Assembly: GCF_017837635.1 (NCBI RefSeq)
Contig: NZ_JAGJRS010000013.1
Coordinates: 124,001 to 188,000, forward strand
DNA: 64,000 bases
Source: Frateuria flava
Lineage (GTDB): Bacteria > Pseudomonadota > Gammaproteobacteria > Xanthomonadales > Rhodanobacteraceae
Reading direction: 5' to 3'
The position numbers were made by a program, and so were the translations under genes. Below, piece by piece: positions 37,401-47,277 of this stretch (within the stretch, counting starts at the first letter, position 1; each line of letters begins with the position of its first letter). The notes beneath the pieces are model-generated. The model did not search any database. It worked only from the letters and a program-made list of their open reading frames with translations, and was not told where the DNA came from.

Positions 37401-37580
37401 GGCCATCGTCTCGGGCGAGGCGCCGGGCAGGCTGGCGCTGATGCTGATGGTGGGGAAGTCGACGTTCGGCAGTTCGTTCACCGGCAGCCGCGGGTAGGCC
37501 ACGATGCCGAACACCAGCAGCGCGGCCATCAGCAGCGTGGTCATCACCGGGCGGCGGATGCAGAGCTGGGGGATGTTCAT
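34485..37580 (-). CDS. RND multidrug efflux inner-membrane pump, MdtC/AcrB (HAE1) family
   Basis: A 1031-residue proton-driven inner-membrane transporter with 12 membrane helices and two large periplasmic loops. Helix 4 carries the proton-relay pair in VGFVVDDAIVMLENI, and helix 10 carries the conserved Lys in GIVKKNAIMLIDFALE. The N-terminus MNIPQLCIRRPVMTTLLMAALLVFG is typical of the MdtB/MdtC branch. The ATG at 37580 was chosen because family members begin there. It works with the membrane fusion protein encoded upstream (193-base gap filled by a palindromic repeat) and an outer-membrane channel not present here. Probable substrates are drugs, detergents or bile-salt-like compounds. Confidence 0.93.
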   Translation of the reverse strand: MNIPQLCIRRPVMTTLLMAALLVFGIVAYPRLPVNELPNVDFPTISISASLPGASPETMASAVATPLEGKLSTIAGIESMSSTSALGSTSITLTFELDRNIDAAAQDVQAAISSAQRQLPREMTTPPTFRKVNPADAAILYLAMSSSTLPLTQVDEYAETELAQQLSMVDGVAQVNVYGSQKYAVRISLDPDRLAASGIGIDQVQAAVANANVNKATGSLYGQRQQLPIRSDGQLERAAAYNDVVVAYRNGAPVRVGDLGEARDSVQDDQKASWFNGERAIVLAIQRQPGANTVETVDRIKKVLPGFEAGLPPSVKLQVLYDRSQSIRASVDDVQFTLVLAGVLVVLVIYLFLGNLSATLIPAVALPISIIGTFGVMYALGYSLDNLSLLALTLAVGFVVDDAIVMLENIVRHIEAGQAPFDAAVRGAGEIGFTIFSMTLSLIAVFIPVMFMGGIVGRLFHEFAVVISVAILISGVVAITLTPMLCSRFVRAHDHDAKNWLIGGFDRGFNAVHRGYLGSLRWCMDRPRLVLAAFVASLVVTALLFAVAPKDFIPAGDSGQLRVNTEGPEDISYDAMVARQRELADIVAKDPNLAGYMSSVGAGGSRATVNNGSILLLLKPASQRALDVDGVMEELRRKFAQVPGIRTYIQNPPAIRVGGRQSKSEYQYTLQSIHIDALYDWSARVTHAFAALPGFQDVTNDLDLNSPSIVVQVNRDRLAPLGLSMAQVQDALGAAFGENQVSTIYGAASQYWVILQVKRALQDDPAVLSRLYVTSDTGKAVPLDTVASFARKPQVLTVNHQGQLPAVTVSFNLAPGVSLSEAVGEIDDAVATMGLPATISGSIQGTAQAFADSMQGMGLLLLLAVFVIYLVLGILYESFIHPLTILSGLPAAAVGALLTLVLFGASLDLFAFVGIVMLIGIVKKNAIMLIDFALERQREEGMAPAQAIFDACRVRFRPIMMTTMAAFAGTLPIAIGFGAGADVRRPLGLAVVGGLVVSQVLTLYLTPVIYLYLDRLQQRFVRKPRMRVLPD

Positions 37581-37609
37581 GGGGTCGACCAATTACTCCT
37601 GATCCGGCT

Positions 37610-37763
37610 CCCTCTCCCCTCCGGGGAGAGGGTTGGGGTGAGGGGTGACGCTTGCGGGGGAGGTTGTTCGTGCGAGGGCTTGTAACGATTTGTCCTGGCC
37701 TTGCAGAAGGCTTCCCGCGAGCCCCGGCCCCTCACCCCAGCCCTCTCCCCGCAGGGGAGAGGG
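37610..37763. repeat. Family C palindromic pair inside the RND operon
   Basis: Two hairpins with identical CCCTCTCCCC/GGGGAGAGGG stems (37610-37632 and 37741-37763) are themselves mirrored: GGGTTGGGGTGAGGGG beside the left one pairs with CCCCTCACCCCAGCCC beside the right one. The element fills the gap between the fusion protein gene and the pump gene on the minus strand. Confidence 0.78.
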
Positions 37764-37773
37764 TGCAAGGCGG

Positions 37774-38886
37774 CTACGAGGCCACACGGACTTTCGTCCC
37801 GTCGACCAGCAGCATTTGCCCTTCGGTCACCACCCGCTCGCCGGCCTTCAGCCCGGTGGCGATGACCTGCTGCCCGCCCGCCGCCGGCCCGGTGGTGACG
37901 TAGCGTTGCGCGACGGTATCGTCCGGCCCGACCACGAAGACGAAGCTGCCGCGCGAGGAACTCTGCAGCGCAGTCACCGGCACCGACACCGCATTGCGGA
38001 TGCGCGTGGTGGGCAGCCTGACCTGCGCGAACTGCCCCGGCGTCAGGCGCATGTCGGGGTTCTCGAAGCGCGCCTTGAGCAGGATGGTGCCGGTGGTGTT
38101 GTCCACCGCGTTGTCGATGAACTGCAGCGTGCCAGCGAGCGAAGTCGACTGGCCGGGTACGGTCGCGTGCACGGTGACCGTCCCACGCGCCAGCGCCTCA
38201 CGCACGGCGCCAAGGCTCGCCTCCGGCAGGCTGAACGCGACCCGGATCGGCTGCACCTGGTTGAGCACCACGATGTCGGTGGTCTGCGCGCTGACCTGCG
38301 CGCCGGGCCAGACCAGCGGCGCGCCGGTGACGCCGTCGAACGGCGCGACGATCCAGGCGTAGTCGAGGTTGGCCTGGGCCAGTTCCTGCGCGGCGCGATC
38401 GGCCTGCAGCGTGGCCTGCGCCACGGCGAGGTTGGCCTGGTAGGTGTCGAAGTCGGCCTTGGACACGTAGCCCTTGCCCAGCATGTCGGCGTAGCGCTCG
38501 CGGTCGGCCTGGGCCTTCTTCAGCTGCGCCTGGTCACGCGCCACCAGGCCGCGCGCCTGGTCCAGCTGTGCCTGCAGCAGGCGCGTGTCGAGCCGGGCCA
38601 GCAACTGGCCCTTCTTCACCCGGCTGCCCGGCTGGAAGGCGAGCGACTCGAGCTGGCCGGACACCTGCGCGCGCAGGGTCACGCTGGACCACGCTTCGGC
38701 GCGGCCGACCAGCGTGAGCGAAAGGTCCAGGTCGCCCTGCCGGGCCACTGCCGCCTGCACCGGGACGGCCCGGTCCGCCGGCTTCGCATCGACCGGCGCG
38801 GCCGAATCCGTTCGCCAGGCGAAATGCACGCCGACGGCGACGAGCACCAGGACGGCCAGGAGCAGCAGGATTTTCTTCGAGGACAT
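37774..38886 (-). CDS. RND efflux periplasmic membrane fusion protein, MdtA-like
   Basis: A 370-residue adaptor anchored by one N-terminal helix (KKILLLLAVLVLVAVGVHFAW). The lipoyl halves (TLRAQVSGQLESLAFQPGSRVKKGQLLARL and YAWIVAPFDGV) flank a short coiled-coil hairpin of about residues 105-165. The beta-barrel (VAFSLPEASL, FENPDMRLTPGQFAQVRL) and the membrane-proximal domain follow. It connects the RND pump to an outer-membrane channel. It lies 215 bases after the MarR-type regulator gene, which probably controls it. The upstream gap shows no other gene. Confidence 0.9.
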   Translation of the reverse strand: MSSKKILLLLAVLVLVAVGVHFAWRTDSAAPVDAKPADRAVPVQAAVARQGDLDLSLTLVGRAEAWSSVTLRAQVSGQLESLAFQPGSRVKKGQLLARLDTRLLQAQLDQARGLVARDQAQLKKAQADRERYADMLGKGYVSKADFDTYQANLAVAQATLQADRAAQELAQANLDYAWIVAPFDGVTGAPLVWPGAQVSAQTTDIVVLNQVQPIRVAFSLPEASLGAVREALARGTVTVHATVPGQSTSLAGTLQFIDNAVDNTTGTILLKARFENPDMRLTPGQFAQVRLPTTRIRNAVSVPVTALQSSSRGSFVFVVGPDDTVAQRYVTTGPAAGGQQVIATGLKAGERVVTEGQMLLVDGTKVRVAS

Positions 38887-39101
38887 GCGCGCGTTCGTTT
38901 CGGGGGCCCCGCACGGTCAGCGCGCGGGCAGGCCTGTGCCATGGTGCGAACCTGCCACAACGCGGCAGGCGGCCAGCGGTTTACCTGTCGCGGCCATTTT
39001 CAGCCAAGCGGGCGGTCGTGCCCCCTGCCAGAGGGCCTGGGGTCCGGGCGGAAGCAACGTTCCGGGCAGCAGAAGCAGCCGCGCGGTCCCTGTTTCGGGC
39101 T

Positions 39102-39569
39102 CTAATCGGCCCCGTCTTCGCCCTGCTCCAGCGCCTGCAGGTTGTCCTTGATCCGGCCGATCACCGCCAGTGCCTGGCTCAGCTCCTCGGCACTGATGCC
39201 GGCGGTGGCGTCCTTGCGCAGGCCGCGGCCGATGTCCTGCATGTCGTCGATCACCGCACGCGCACGCGCCGTCAGGTGCAATCGCCAGGCGCGGCGGTCC
39301 TTCGGGTCGGGGTGGCGTTCGACGAAGCCGGCCGTCTGCAGGCGATCGATCACGCGGCCTACCGCGATGGGTTCCATCTCGAGCAGCTCGGCAAGTTCCG
39401 TCTGGCGGAGATTCTCGCCCCGGTGGTGGAGCATCTTGATCGCCCGCCACTGCGCGCGAGTCAGTCCGAAACGCACGGCTCGCCGGTCGAAATGCTTGCG
39501 GAACAGCAAAGTGACGTCGCTGAGCAGGTAACCGAACGGAATGTCTTCCGGTTTCATCTTGTTATGCAT
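39102..39569 (-). CDS. MarR-family transcriptional regulator
   Basis: A 155-residue winged-helix repressor. The DNA-binding core is [21 protein letters not shown], then [20 protein letters not shown] and the wing region [18 protein letters not shown], as in MarR proteins; terminal helices mediate dimerisation. The start at 39569 is chosen as the first ATG; 39557 is an alternative four residues later with a better-spaced GGAG. It stands upstream of, and in the same direction as, the RND efflux genes, and 53 bases from the divergent macrodomain gene. It probably represses the pump and is relieved by a small molecule (inference). Confidence 0.88.
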   Translation of the reverse strand: MHNKMKPEDIPFGYLLSDVTLLFRKHFDRRAVRFGLTRAQWRAIKMLHHRGENLRQTELAELLEMEPIAVGRVIDRLQTAGFVERHPDPKDRRAWRLHLTARARAVIDDMQDIGRGLRKDATAGISAEELSQALAVIGRIKDNLQALEQGEDGAD

Positions 39570-39622
39570 CTCCCGTCCCAAGTCAGAGCATAAAGCGCGG
39601 CCTGCGCGAAACACTATTGTCC

Positions 39623-40150
39623 ATGTCCATTACCTTGCTTACTGCCGACCTGACCCGACTTGCGGTCGATGCCATCGTCAATGCCGCCAACCGGCAGCTG
39701 CTCGGCGGCGGCGGCGTCGACGGCGCGATCCACCGCGCAGCGGGCCCCCGCCTGCTCGAAGCCTGCCGGGCTCTGCCGGAGGCGTCGGCCGACGTGCGCT
39801 GTCCGACCGGCGAGGCGCGCATCACGCCCGGGTTCGACCTCCCGGCCAGCTGCGTGGTCCACACGGTGGGGCCGATCTGGCGCGGCGGCAGCCACGGCGA
39901 ACCGGAACTGCTCGCCGCCTGTTATCGGAACGCGCTGGAACTGGCGCGCGAGCACGGCCTGCGCTCGATCGCCTTTCCCGCGATCAGCTGCGGCGCCTAT
40001 GGCTACCCGCCGGAACTGGCCGCCGGGGTCGCCTGCGCCAGCCTGCGCAGGACGCTCGCCCGGCTGGGCGCGCCGGCGATGGATGTGCGTGTCTGCTTCC
40101 TCGATGGAGCGATGACGCAACTGTGGCAGCGCGTGTTCAACGCAGCTTGA
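39623..40150 (+). CDS. Macrodomain protein, YmdB-like O-acetyl-ADP-ribose deacetylase
   Basis: A 175-residue single macrodomain. ADP-ribose-binding segments are visible: [26 protein letters not shown] (the NAAN and GGGVDGAIH loops) and [17 protein letters not shown]. These match the YmdB group, which hydrolyses O-acetyl-ADP-ribose and can remove ADP-ribose from proteins. The ATG at 39623 is preferred to a TTG six bases upstream. Its 3' end overlaps the batD 3' end by 14 bases in a tail-to-tail arrangement. Confidence 0.92.
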   Translation: MSITLLTADLTRLAVDAIVNAANRQLLGGGGVDGAIHRAAGPRLLEACRALPEASADVRCPTGEARITPGFDLPASCVVHTVGPIWRGGSHGEPELLAACYRNALELAREHGLRSIAFPAISCGAYGYPPELAAGVACASLRRTLARLGAPAMDVRVCFLDGAMTQLWQRVFNAA

Positions 40151-41822
40151 ACGGGTAGAGCGGCGGCAGTGGCGGCTCCTCGCCCGACGGCGGTTCGCGC
40201 CACTGGAAGCCCTGCCGGAACGCGCTTGCCAGGTCGGGGGCCGGGCCGCCTGCGTCCGCGGCAAAGCGGCGCCGCTGCAGCGCCTCGATCGCCTCGCGCT
40301 GGGCGGCCGAGGCCAGCGCCTCGGCCAGCGCGCCCAGTCCGGTAAGCCCGGGCCGCTCCGCGCGCGCCCAGGCAAGCAACGCATGCGATTGGGCGGCTAC
40401 GTCGCCGCCGCGCGCGGCGGCGAGGAACGCCAGGCGCAACGCACGGTGGGACGGCGTGGCGGTCCCCGATGCACCGGCACCCGAACGCACGCGCCGGCGC
40501 CAGATCCATGCCACTGCCAGCGCACCGCCGAGCAACAGCAACGCCACGGCGATCAGCACAAGCACGCGCCAGGCTGGCGTGCTGCCGGACCCGGCCGTGG
40601 CTGGCGTCGCGACGGCGACCGGCGCAGGCGCGGAGCTTGCCGGCGCGGGCTCACTCGCCGCCGGCGCCGCGGTGCCGCCCGCCGCAGGCAGCACGGTCAG
40701 CGTCTGCGCCGCGATGCGCGCTTCCTCGGCCTGGCCGCTCTGCACGTTCCACCACTTGAGCGTGATCGCGGGAAGGGTGAGCGCACCGGCCTGGCTGGGA
40801 ACGATGGCGAAGTTTTGCTGGCGCCGGCCGATCAGCCACTGGCCGTCGTTGCGGGTCCCGGTCACCGGCTTGTCGGGATAGACCGTGGCGCCCTTGAGGT
40901 CCGGCAGGCTCAGCGCGGGCAACGCCTCGTAGGGCAGGCCGGTTGCCTGCAGGGTCATCGCCAGGTCCAGTGGCTGCCCGACGCGCGCCTTGCCGTCGGC
41001 GGGGATGCCCTCCAGGGTCAGGCTCAGCGCACGCGCCGGCAGCCAGGCGCTGCTGCCCCACTGGGCTGGTACCGGCTGCACGTCGATCGATACCGCGGGC
41101 GAAGCCGCCGTTGCGGGGGTGCCCATGGCGAAGAAGCTGTCCGGGTCGGTCGGATCGATCAGCTCACCCTGGAACTGCAACGGCGGAATGTCGATGGTGC
41201 CGGCGTGCTGCGGAATCAGCGCGTAGCGCCGCTCGATCACATGGTAGGCGCGGCCCCCGCGGACGACGTCGTAGTCCAGGTCGTCTCCGAGCCGCCGCGC
41301 GTCGATGCCCGGCAGCCGCGGGTCCTCCAGCGAGCCGCTGCTCAGGCTGCCGGCGAAATACAGCCGCACGGTGAACAGCAGTTGCTGGCCCACGCGCACC
41401 GTGGTCGGCTGCGCGCTGGTTTCGAGGAACACCGCCTTGCCGCTGTTGGCCGCCGCGCGGGGATCGGGCGGCGTGACGGTCAGCGTGAGCGGCTGGGTGC
41501 GCCCGCCGGCGAAATCCAGCGAAGGAATGGTCAGCTGGCCGGCGTGCTTAGGGCGCAGCGCGATGCCGATCGTGAACTGCATGTTGCGCTGGCCGTTGAC
41601 GATGCTCACGCTGGTATTGCTGGAACGGCCTAGCACGTCGAAATCGGAAGCCAGCGCGGACAGGTCCGGCGCCTGCGCCAGGCCGCCGCCTTCGACGCGC
41701 AGATTGAGCGTGACCGTTTCGCCCAGCTGCACCTGGCTGCGATCGAGCGAGGCTTGCACCTGTGCCGCGTGCGCCAGCACCGGCAGCAGGGCCAACAGGA
41801 ACCACGCGATCCATCGCCTCAC
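40137..41822 (-). CDS. batD: BatD-like protein (oxygen tolerance family)
   Basis: A 561-residue envelope protein. A signal peptide ([19 protein letters not shown]) precedes a BatD periplasmic part with repeated immunoglobulin-like beta domains ([19 protein letters not shown] and later repeats). A Pro/Ala-rich linker follows (about residues 385-415), then one membrane helix near 420-440 and a cytoplasmic tail of about 110 residues. Bat proteins work with MoxR ATPases in envelope stress or protein maturation; the exact role is not settled. The GTG start at 41822 overlaps the upstream batB stop by four bases. It is the last gene of the operon. Confidence 0.88.
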   Translation of the reverse strand: MRRWIAWFLLALLPVLAHAAQVQASLDRSQVQLGETVTLNLRVEGGGLAQAPDLSALASDFDVLGRSSNTSVSIVNGQRNMQFTIGIALRPKHAGQLTIPSLDFAGGRTQPLTLTVTPPDPRAAANSGKAVFLETSAQPTTVRVGQQLLFTVRLYFAGSLSSGSLEDPRLPGIDARRLGDDLDYDVVRGGRAYHVIERRYALIPQHAGTIDIPPLQFQGELIDPTDPDSFFAMGTPATAASPAVSIDVQPVPAQWGSSAWLPARALSLTLEGIPADGKARVGQPLDLAMTLQATGLPYEALPALSLPDLKGATVYPDKPVTGTRNDGQWLIGRRQQNFAIVPSQAGALTLPAITLKWWNVQSGQAEEARIAAQTLTVLPAAGGTAAPAASEPAPASSAPAPVAVATPATAGSGSTPAWRVLVLIAVALLLLGGALAVAWIWRRRVRSGAGASGTATPSHRALRLAFLAAARGGDVAAQSHALLAWARAERPGLTGLGALAEALASAAQREAIEALQRRRFAADAGGPAPDLASAFRQGFQWREPPSGEEPPLPPLYPFKLR

Positions 41823-43710
41823 GGCAGGTCCTCCGGGTTCGCCACGCCGTGGCGTTGGCGGTATTCCAGTTCGAACTTGCGCCGCAGCAACGCACCCGGA
41901 TCATCCGGAACGCGCTGCAACGCCTGGCGCAATTCGGCCGGCAGGCGCGCCTGCGGGTCGTCCTTGTCCAGCGCGCCGAGCTGGTGCTCGCTGCCCTGGG
42001 CCTTGGCCTTGTCGCCGAGCGCACGGTCCATCTGCTGCTTGAGCGCCTCGCTCGCGCGCGCCATGCGCGCCTGTTGGTCGGCGCGTTCCTGCGCGGTCAG
42101 CGGGCGGGTGGCGCCCTGCTGTTCGCGCTGTTCGCCGTTGCGCGCACCGTCCTGGTTGCCCTGGGCGTTCGGCTGCTGCTGGCCCTTGCCCTGCTGGCCC
42201 TGGCTGTCCTGTTTGCCGTCCTGCTGCTCGCCGCGGCGGTTGCCCTGGCTGTCCTTTTTCGATGGCTCGTCGCCCTGGCCCTGCTTCGATTGCGAGGACT
42301 TGCCGCCCTCCTGGTTCTGCGCGTCGGCGTCCTGGTCCTGCGGCGGCGGCTGGCGGCGCAGCCAGTCCTCGACGGCCTTGCGGTTGGCTGCGGCGTCGGC
42401 GTTGGCCGGATCGAGTGCAAGCGCCCGGTCGTAGGCGGCCAGCGCGTCCTGGTAGCGCCCCGTTTTGGCCAGGGCGTTGCCGAGGTTGTACTGCGCGTCG
42501 GTGGTGTCGACCGGTTGCAGGGCATCGATCGCCTTGTCGTAGTCGCCGGTACGGTAGGCAGCCGCACCACGCAACGCCGGATCGCGGGCGAGTGCGAGCG
42601 CCTGTTTCGGCTGGCCTTCGCGCAACGCCTGCGCCGCCTGCTGGTCGCGACGCTGCCACAGGTCCTGCCAGGTGCCGGCTTCGGCGCGAGCGGGCACCAG
42701 CAGCGGCAGCAGCACCAGCGGCAACAGCAGCAACCAGCCACGGCGAAAGGCCAGCGCGAGCAGGGGCAGGAGTGGCAGCAGCAGCCAGGGACCGCGGTCT
42801 TCCCACTGCGCACTCGCCTGCCCGGTGGCCGGATCGGCATCGCCGGTGCGCAGCTGGCCTTGCAACGCGTCGATGTCGGCATGGTCCGCGCGCATCGGGA
42901 CGTAACGGCCACCGCCCGCCGCGGCGAGCGCTGCCAGCGCGGCATCGTCGCGCCCGGCCATGGCGACCTGGCCGCTGGCGTCGCGCAGGAAGCCGCCATC
43001 GTCGAGCGGCACCGGCCCACCCTCGATCGTGCCGACGCCCAGGACCGACACGCGCACGCCATCGGCGCGGGCCTGGCGGGCAGCCTGCAGGGCATCGGTT
43101 CCGGCGTCGTCGGTGACCAGCACCAGCGAGCCGCCACCGACCTTGGCGTCGCGGATCAGCGCCACGCCGCGCGCGATTGCTGCCGCGGCGTTGTCGCCCT
43201 CGACGGGCATGGTGTCGGGCGAGAGGGCGTCAAGCAGATCGTTGAGACTGTTGGCGTCGCTGGTCAGCGGTGCGACCACGAACGCCTCGCCTGCATAGGC
43301 GATCAGGCCGTTGAGCCCGCCACCGTTTGCCGCGAAGAGATCGCGCACCTTATAGCGCGCGCGATCGAGCCGGCTCGGCGTCACGTCGCGCGCCAGCATG
43401 TGCTCTGACAGCGAGACCGCCACGACCTGCGCCGCGCGATCCGCAAACAGCGGTTGCGCTACCCGACTCCAGCTCGGCCCGGCGAACGCCAGCACCGCAA
43501 GCATCCAGCCCAGCGCCAGCAAGGCAGGCGGCACGTTACGACGCTGCCTGCGGCCGTAAAGCAGGTGCGGCAGCAGTTCCGGATCGACCAGCTTTTCCAG
43601 TTGCGCCTGCGCAGCCTGCCCGCGCGTGGCCAACCATGCGAGCAGCGGCAGGGCGAGCAGCAGCCACAGCCAGAGCGGCCGCAGGAAATGGAACTGATGC
43701 AGGGCCTCGC

Positions 43711-43714
<4 letters not shown>
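41819..43714 (-). CDS. batB: BatB/BatC-like fusion: VWA domain, membrane helices and TPR region
   Basis: A 631-residue inner-membrane protein. Two N-terminal membrane segments (about 12-28 and 60-80) precede a von Willebrand A domain (about 95-290), with two more helices near 310-350. TPR repeats follow (about 380-450, AAYRTGDYDKAIDALQ and LAKTGRYQDALAAYDRAL), then a Gln/Gly/Lys-rich low-complexity stretch (about 455-545). The TPR half corresponds to BatC, so this is a BatB-BatC fusion. The first metal-site motif, normally DxSxS, reads SLSEH (S101, S103, H105), so the metal site looks degenerate although VTDDAGTD is kept. Start overlaps batA by ATGA; end overlaps batD. Confidence 0.87.
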
Positions 43715-44701
<987 letters not shown>

Positions 44702-44709
<8 letters not shown>

Positions 44710-45196
44710 GGCGCCACCTCCGGCCTTGCGCCGCGAGCGCGCCGTGCAGCCAGCGACGCACGGCCCCCAGCATGGCGTGGGTGTCGTAGGGGCCGGGCCT
44801 GTACATCGCTTGCTCCAGCGTGAGCAGGCGCTGCAGCGTCGGCGCATCGACCGGCACGCGCGCCAGCGCCTCGCGCCAAGCCTCTCCGCTCAGCCGTGCA
44901 GCCGCAGGGTCTTGTGTCCGCGCGACGCGGCGCAGCAGTTGATGCAGCCCGGCGGCCAACGCCTGCGCGTCGGCCGTGTGGCGGGTAGCCAGCGCATCGA
45001 CCTCGGCAAGGATGCGGGCGCGGCGCTGCCGCCACTTGCGGGCGCGCAGCAACGACCACACGCCGGCGCCGAGAAGCACCACCCCGAGCGCCGCCAGCAG
45101 CCACCATCCGGGTGCCGGCGGCCACCACGGTGGCGCTGGCGGAAGATGGATGTCACGCAGCTCGGGACCCTGCGGTGCAGGCAAGTGGCGCATCAT
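44702..45196 (-). CDS. DUF4381 membrane protein of the Bat operon
   Basis: A 164-residue protein with one membrane helix (about residues 31-50, GWWLLAALGVVLLGAGVWSLL) after a Pro-rich start (LPPAPPWWPPAPGWW). A basic helical cytoplasmic part follows (RKWRQRRARILAEVDAL to ALAAQGRRWRR). This architecture fits DUF4381, which regularly lies between the DUF58 and VWA genes of MoxR/Bat operons. Its role is unknown. The ATG at 45196 overlaps the DUF58 stop in an ATGA junction. Confidence 0.82.
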
Positions 45197-46125
45197 CGGG
45201 CGGGCCTCGCACCGAGCAGCGCCGTCACCGCCGCCAGCGGGTCGGCTGCGGTGTCGATGCTGCGCCAGCGCAACCCCAGCGACTGGGCCAGTGCAACCAA
45301 GCGTGCCTGTCCGGCGCCGAGCGCGTGCTGGAACTCGCTGCGCTGGCGCATGCCTTCGAGGCTGACCTCGCGACGCTCGCCGGCATGCTCGAAGGGATAA
45401 CGCCCCGGTGGTGGCAACTCACGCTCGAGCGCATCGGCCACCACCAGCACGGCAACGCGGGCATGCCGCGCCACTTCGCGCAGGCGGGCGCGTGCCGCCT
45501 CGTCGCAGCTCAGGCCGTCGCTGATCAGCAGGACGCGGCTGGCGCCGTGCAGGCGGCCCGCGCGGGCGAGTGCGTCGGATAGAGGTTCGTCGTTCCCGCG
45601 GGAGGCGGCGCCGGCACCCCAATCGGCCAGTGCACCACAAAGGGTGACCGCACCGCGCGCTCCACCACGCGGCTTGATCAGGTGCTGGCCGTTGCCGAAG
45701 GCCATCGCCCCGACACGCTCGCCGGCGCGTACTGCATACCAGCCGGCGAGCGCGGCGGCGCGCGCGGCCTGCACGGACTTGAAGCGCACGCGGGTGCCGA
45801 AGTGCATGCTGGCGTGGGTGTCGAGCAGGATCAGCAGCCTGCCTTCGCGTTCTTCCTGGAACAGTTTGGTGTGCAGTTCGCCGCTGCGCGCGGTGAGCCG
45901 CCAGTCGAGCCGGCGCACGTCGTCGCCGGGCTGGTAGACGCGCGATTCGGCGTAGTCCATGCCGCGGCCGTAAAGACGGCTGGCCTGCTGGCCGGCGCGC
46001 GCGGCGCGACTGTCCAGCGGCAGCGGGCGCACGCGACCGACCCGCGCGCGCAAGGCGAGCAGTTCGGCCAGCGAGACGGTGGTGCGACCGTCGCCATCGG
46101 CGCGCACGGGCACGGCGGACATCAC
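45193..46125 (-). CDS. DUF58 domain protein of the MoxR/Bat operon
   Basis: A 310-residue cytoplasmic protein. The DUF58 hallmark is GRGMDYAESRVYQPGDDVRRLDWRL at about residues 53-77, followed by a VWA-like fold (LLILLDTHASMHFGTRVRFKS and VLLISDGLSCDEAA). DUF58 proteins accompany MoxR ATPases and are thought to present substrates or adaptors to them. The start is GTG at 46125 or the adjoining ATG at 46122; both overlap the moxR stop. The stop overlaps the next gene. Confidence 0.87.
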   Translation of the reverse strand: MMSAVPVRADGDGRTTVSLAELLALRARVGRVRPLPLDSRAARAGQQASRLYGRGMDYAESRVYQPGDDVRRLDWRLTARSGELHTKLFQEEREGRLLILLDTHASMHFGTRVRFKSVQAARAAALAGWYAVRAGERVGAMAFGNGQHLIKPRGGARGAVTLCGALADWGAGAASRGNDEPLSDALARAGRLHGASRVLLISDGLSCDEAARARLREVARHARVAVLVVADALERELPPPGRYPFEHAGERREVSLEGMRQRSEFQHALGAGQARLVALAQSLGLRWRSIDTAADPLAAVTALLGARPAR

Positions 46126-47117
46126 GGCAGCGGCACGAGATCCAGCAGGCGATCGATCACCTGGTCGCTGCGCACGCCCTCCGCCTCGGCCTCGTAGCTG
46201 AGCAGCACGCGGTGGCGCAGCACTTCATGCACGACGCCATGCACGTCCTCCGGCAACGCGTAGTCGCGCCCGGCAAGCCAGGCGCGCGCGCGGGCGCAGC
46301 GGTCCAGCGCGATGGTCGCGCGCGGACTCGCGCCCCAGGCGATCCAACGTTTCAGTTCCGCTCCGTAGCGGCCGGCGTCACGGGTAGCCAGGACCAGTTG
46401 CGCCAGGTATTCCTCCAGCGCGGGAGCCACGTGCACCTCGAGTGCAGCATCGCGAGCGGCGAACACGTCGGCCTGGCTGAGCAGCGCACGCGGCGGCGCC
46501 GCCGGATGCAGCGCGCGGCGCGCCTGTTCGCGGGCCAGCTTCAGGATCGCCAGCTCCGCGGCTGCGTCGGGATAGCCGATGGTCACATGCATCACGAAGC
46601 GGTCCAGCTGGGCTTCGGGCAGCGCAAAAGTCCCTTCCTGCTCGATAGGGTTCTGCGTGGCCATCACCAGGAACAGGTCCGGCAGGCGCCAGGTGCTGCG
46701 GCCGACGGTGATCTGCCGTTCGGCCATGGCTTCGAGCAACGCCGACTGCACCTTGGCCGGCGCGCGGTTGATCTCGTCGGCCAGCACGATGTTGTGGAAC
46801 AACGGCCCGCGCTCGAACTCGAAGCTGCCCGCCTGCGGGCGGAACACATCGGTACCGGTGAGGTCGGCCGGCAGCAGGTCGGGAGTGAACTGCACGCGGT
46901 GGAAATCGGCCTCGATGCGCGCGGCCAACGCCTTGACCGCGGTGGTCTTGGCCAGGCCCGGCGCGCCCTCGACCAGCAGGTGGCCATCGGCCAGCAGCGC
47001 GATCAGCAGGCAGTCGATCAGGTGTGGTTGGCCGATGACTTCGCGCTGCAGTTCATCGCGCAAATGCACGAAGGCCTGCTGCAGGCGGTTGGGGGCGGCG
47101 GTCTGCGGTGTGTCCAT
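46122..47117 (-). CDS. MoxR-family AAA+ ATPase
   Basis: A 331-residue AAA+ ATPase of the MoxR branch. Walker A is EGAPGLAKTTAVKAL (near residue 50), Walker B is IVLADEINRAPAKVQ, sensor 1 is VMATQNPIEQEGTFALPEAQLDRF, and the C-terminal lid holds WGASPRATIALDRCARA. MoxR proteins act as chaperone-like ATPases that mature or activate protein complexes together with VWA proteins. It is the first gene of the six-gene run to batD (40137-47117), and every junction in that run overlaps. A bidirectional terminator separates it from pilQ. Confidence 0.92.
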   Translation of the reverse strand: MDTPQTAAPNRLQQAFVHLRDELQREVIGQPHLIDCLLIALLADGHLLVEGAPGLAKTTAVKALAARIEADFHRVQFTPDLLPADLTGTDVFRPQAGSFEFERGPLFHNIVLADEINRAPAKVQSALLEAMAERQITVGRSTWRLPDLFLVMATQNPIEQEGTFALPEAQLDRFVMHVTIGYPDAAAELAILKLAREQARRALHPAAPPRALLSQADVFAARDAALEVHVAPALEEYLAQLVLATRDAGRYGAELKRWIAWGASPRATIALDRCARARAWLAGRDYALPEDVHGVVHEVLRHRVLLSYEAEAEGVRSDQVIDRLLDLVPLP

Positions 47118-47231
47118 CGGCGATCCAGAGAAGGCAACGCGGTACTGACCGCGCCAACGCCCGGAAGTTTAGGCGTGCCGGTGCAGGCGCCGCGTGTGCC
47201 GGTCCGCATGGTCGCGCTCGCATCCGCAAAG

Positions 47232-47261
47232 AAAAAGGGCGGCCCGAGGCCGCCCTTTTTT
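47232..47261. terminator. Bidirectional terminator after pilQ
   Basis: The stem GGGCGGCC (47237-47244) and GGCCGCCC (47248-47255), with a 3-base loop, is flanked by A5 and T6, so it works on either strand. For the minus-strand pil operon it lies 17 bases after the pilQ stop. Confidence 0.9.
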
Positions 47262-47277
47262 CCTGCACGACGTGCGC

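Noticed and set aside
27000..39600. Genomic island with integrase or attachment repeats around the Wadjet operon
   Set aside because: No integrase, transposase, tRNA gene or long flanking direct repeat was seen, and composition matches the surroundings.
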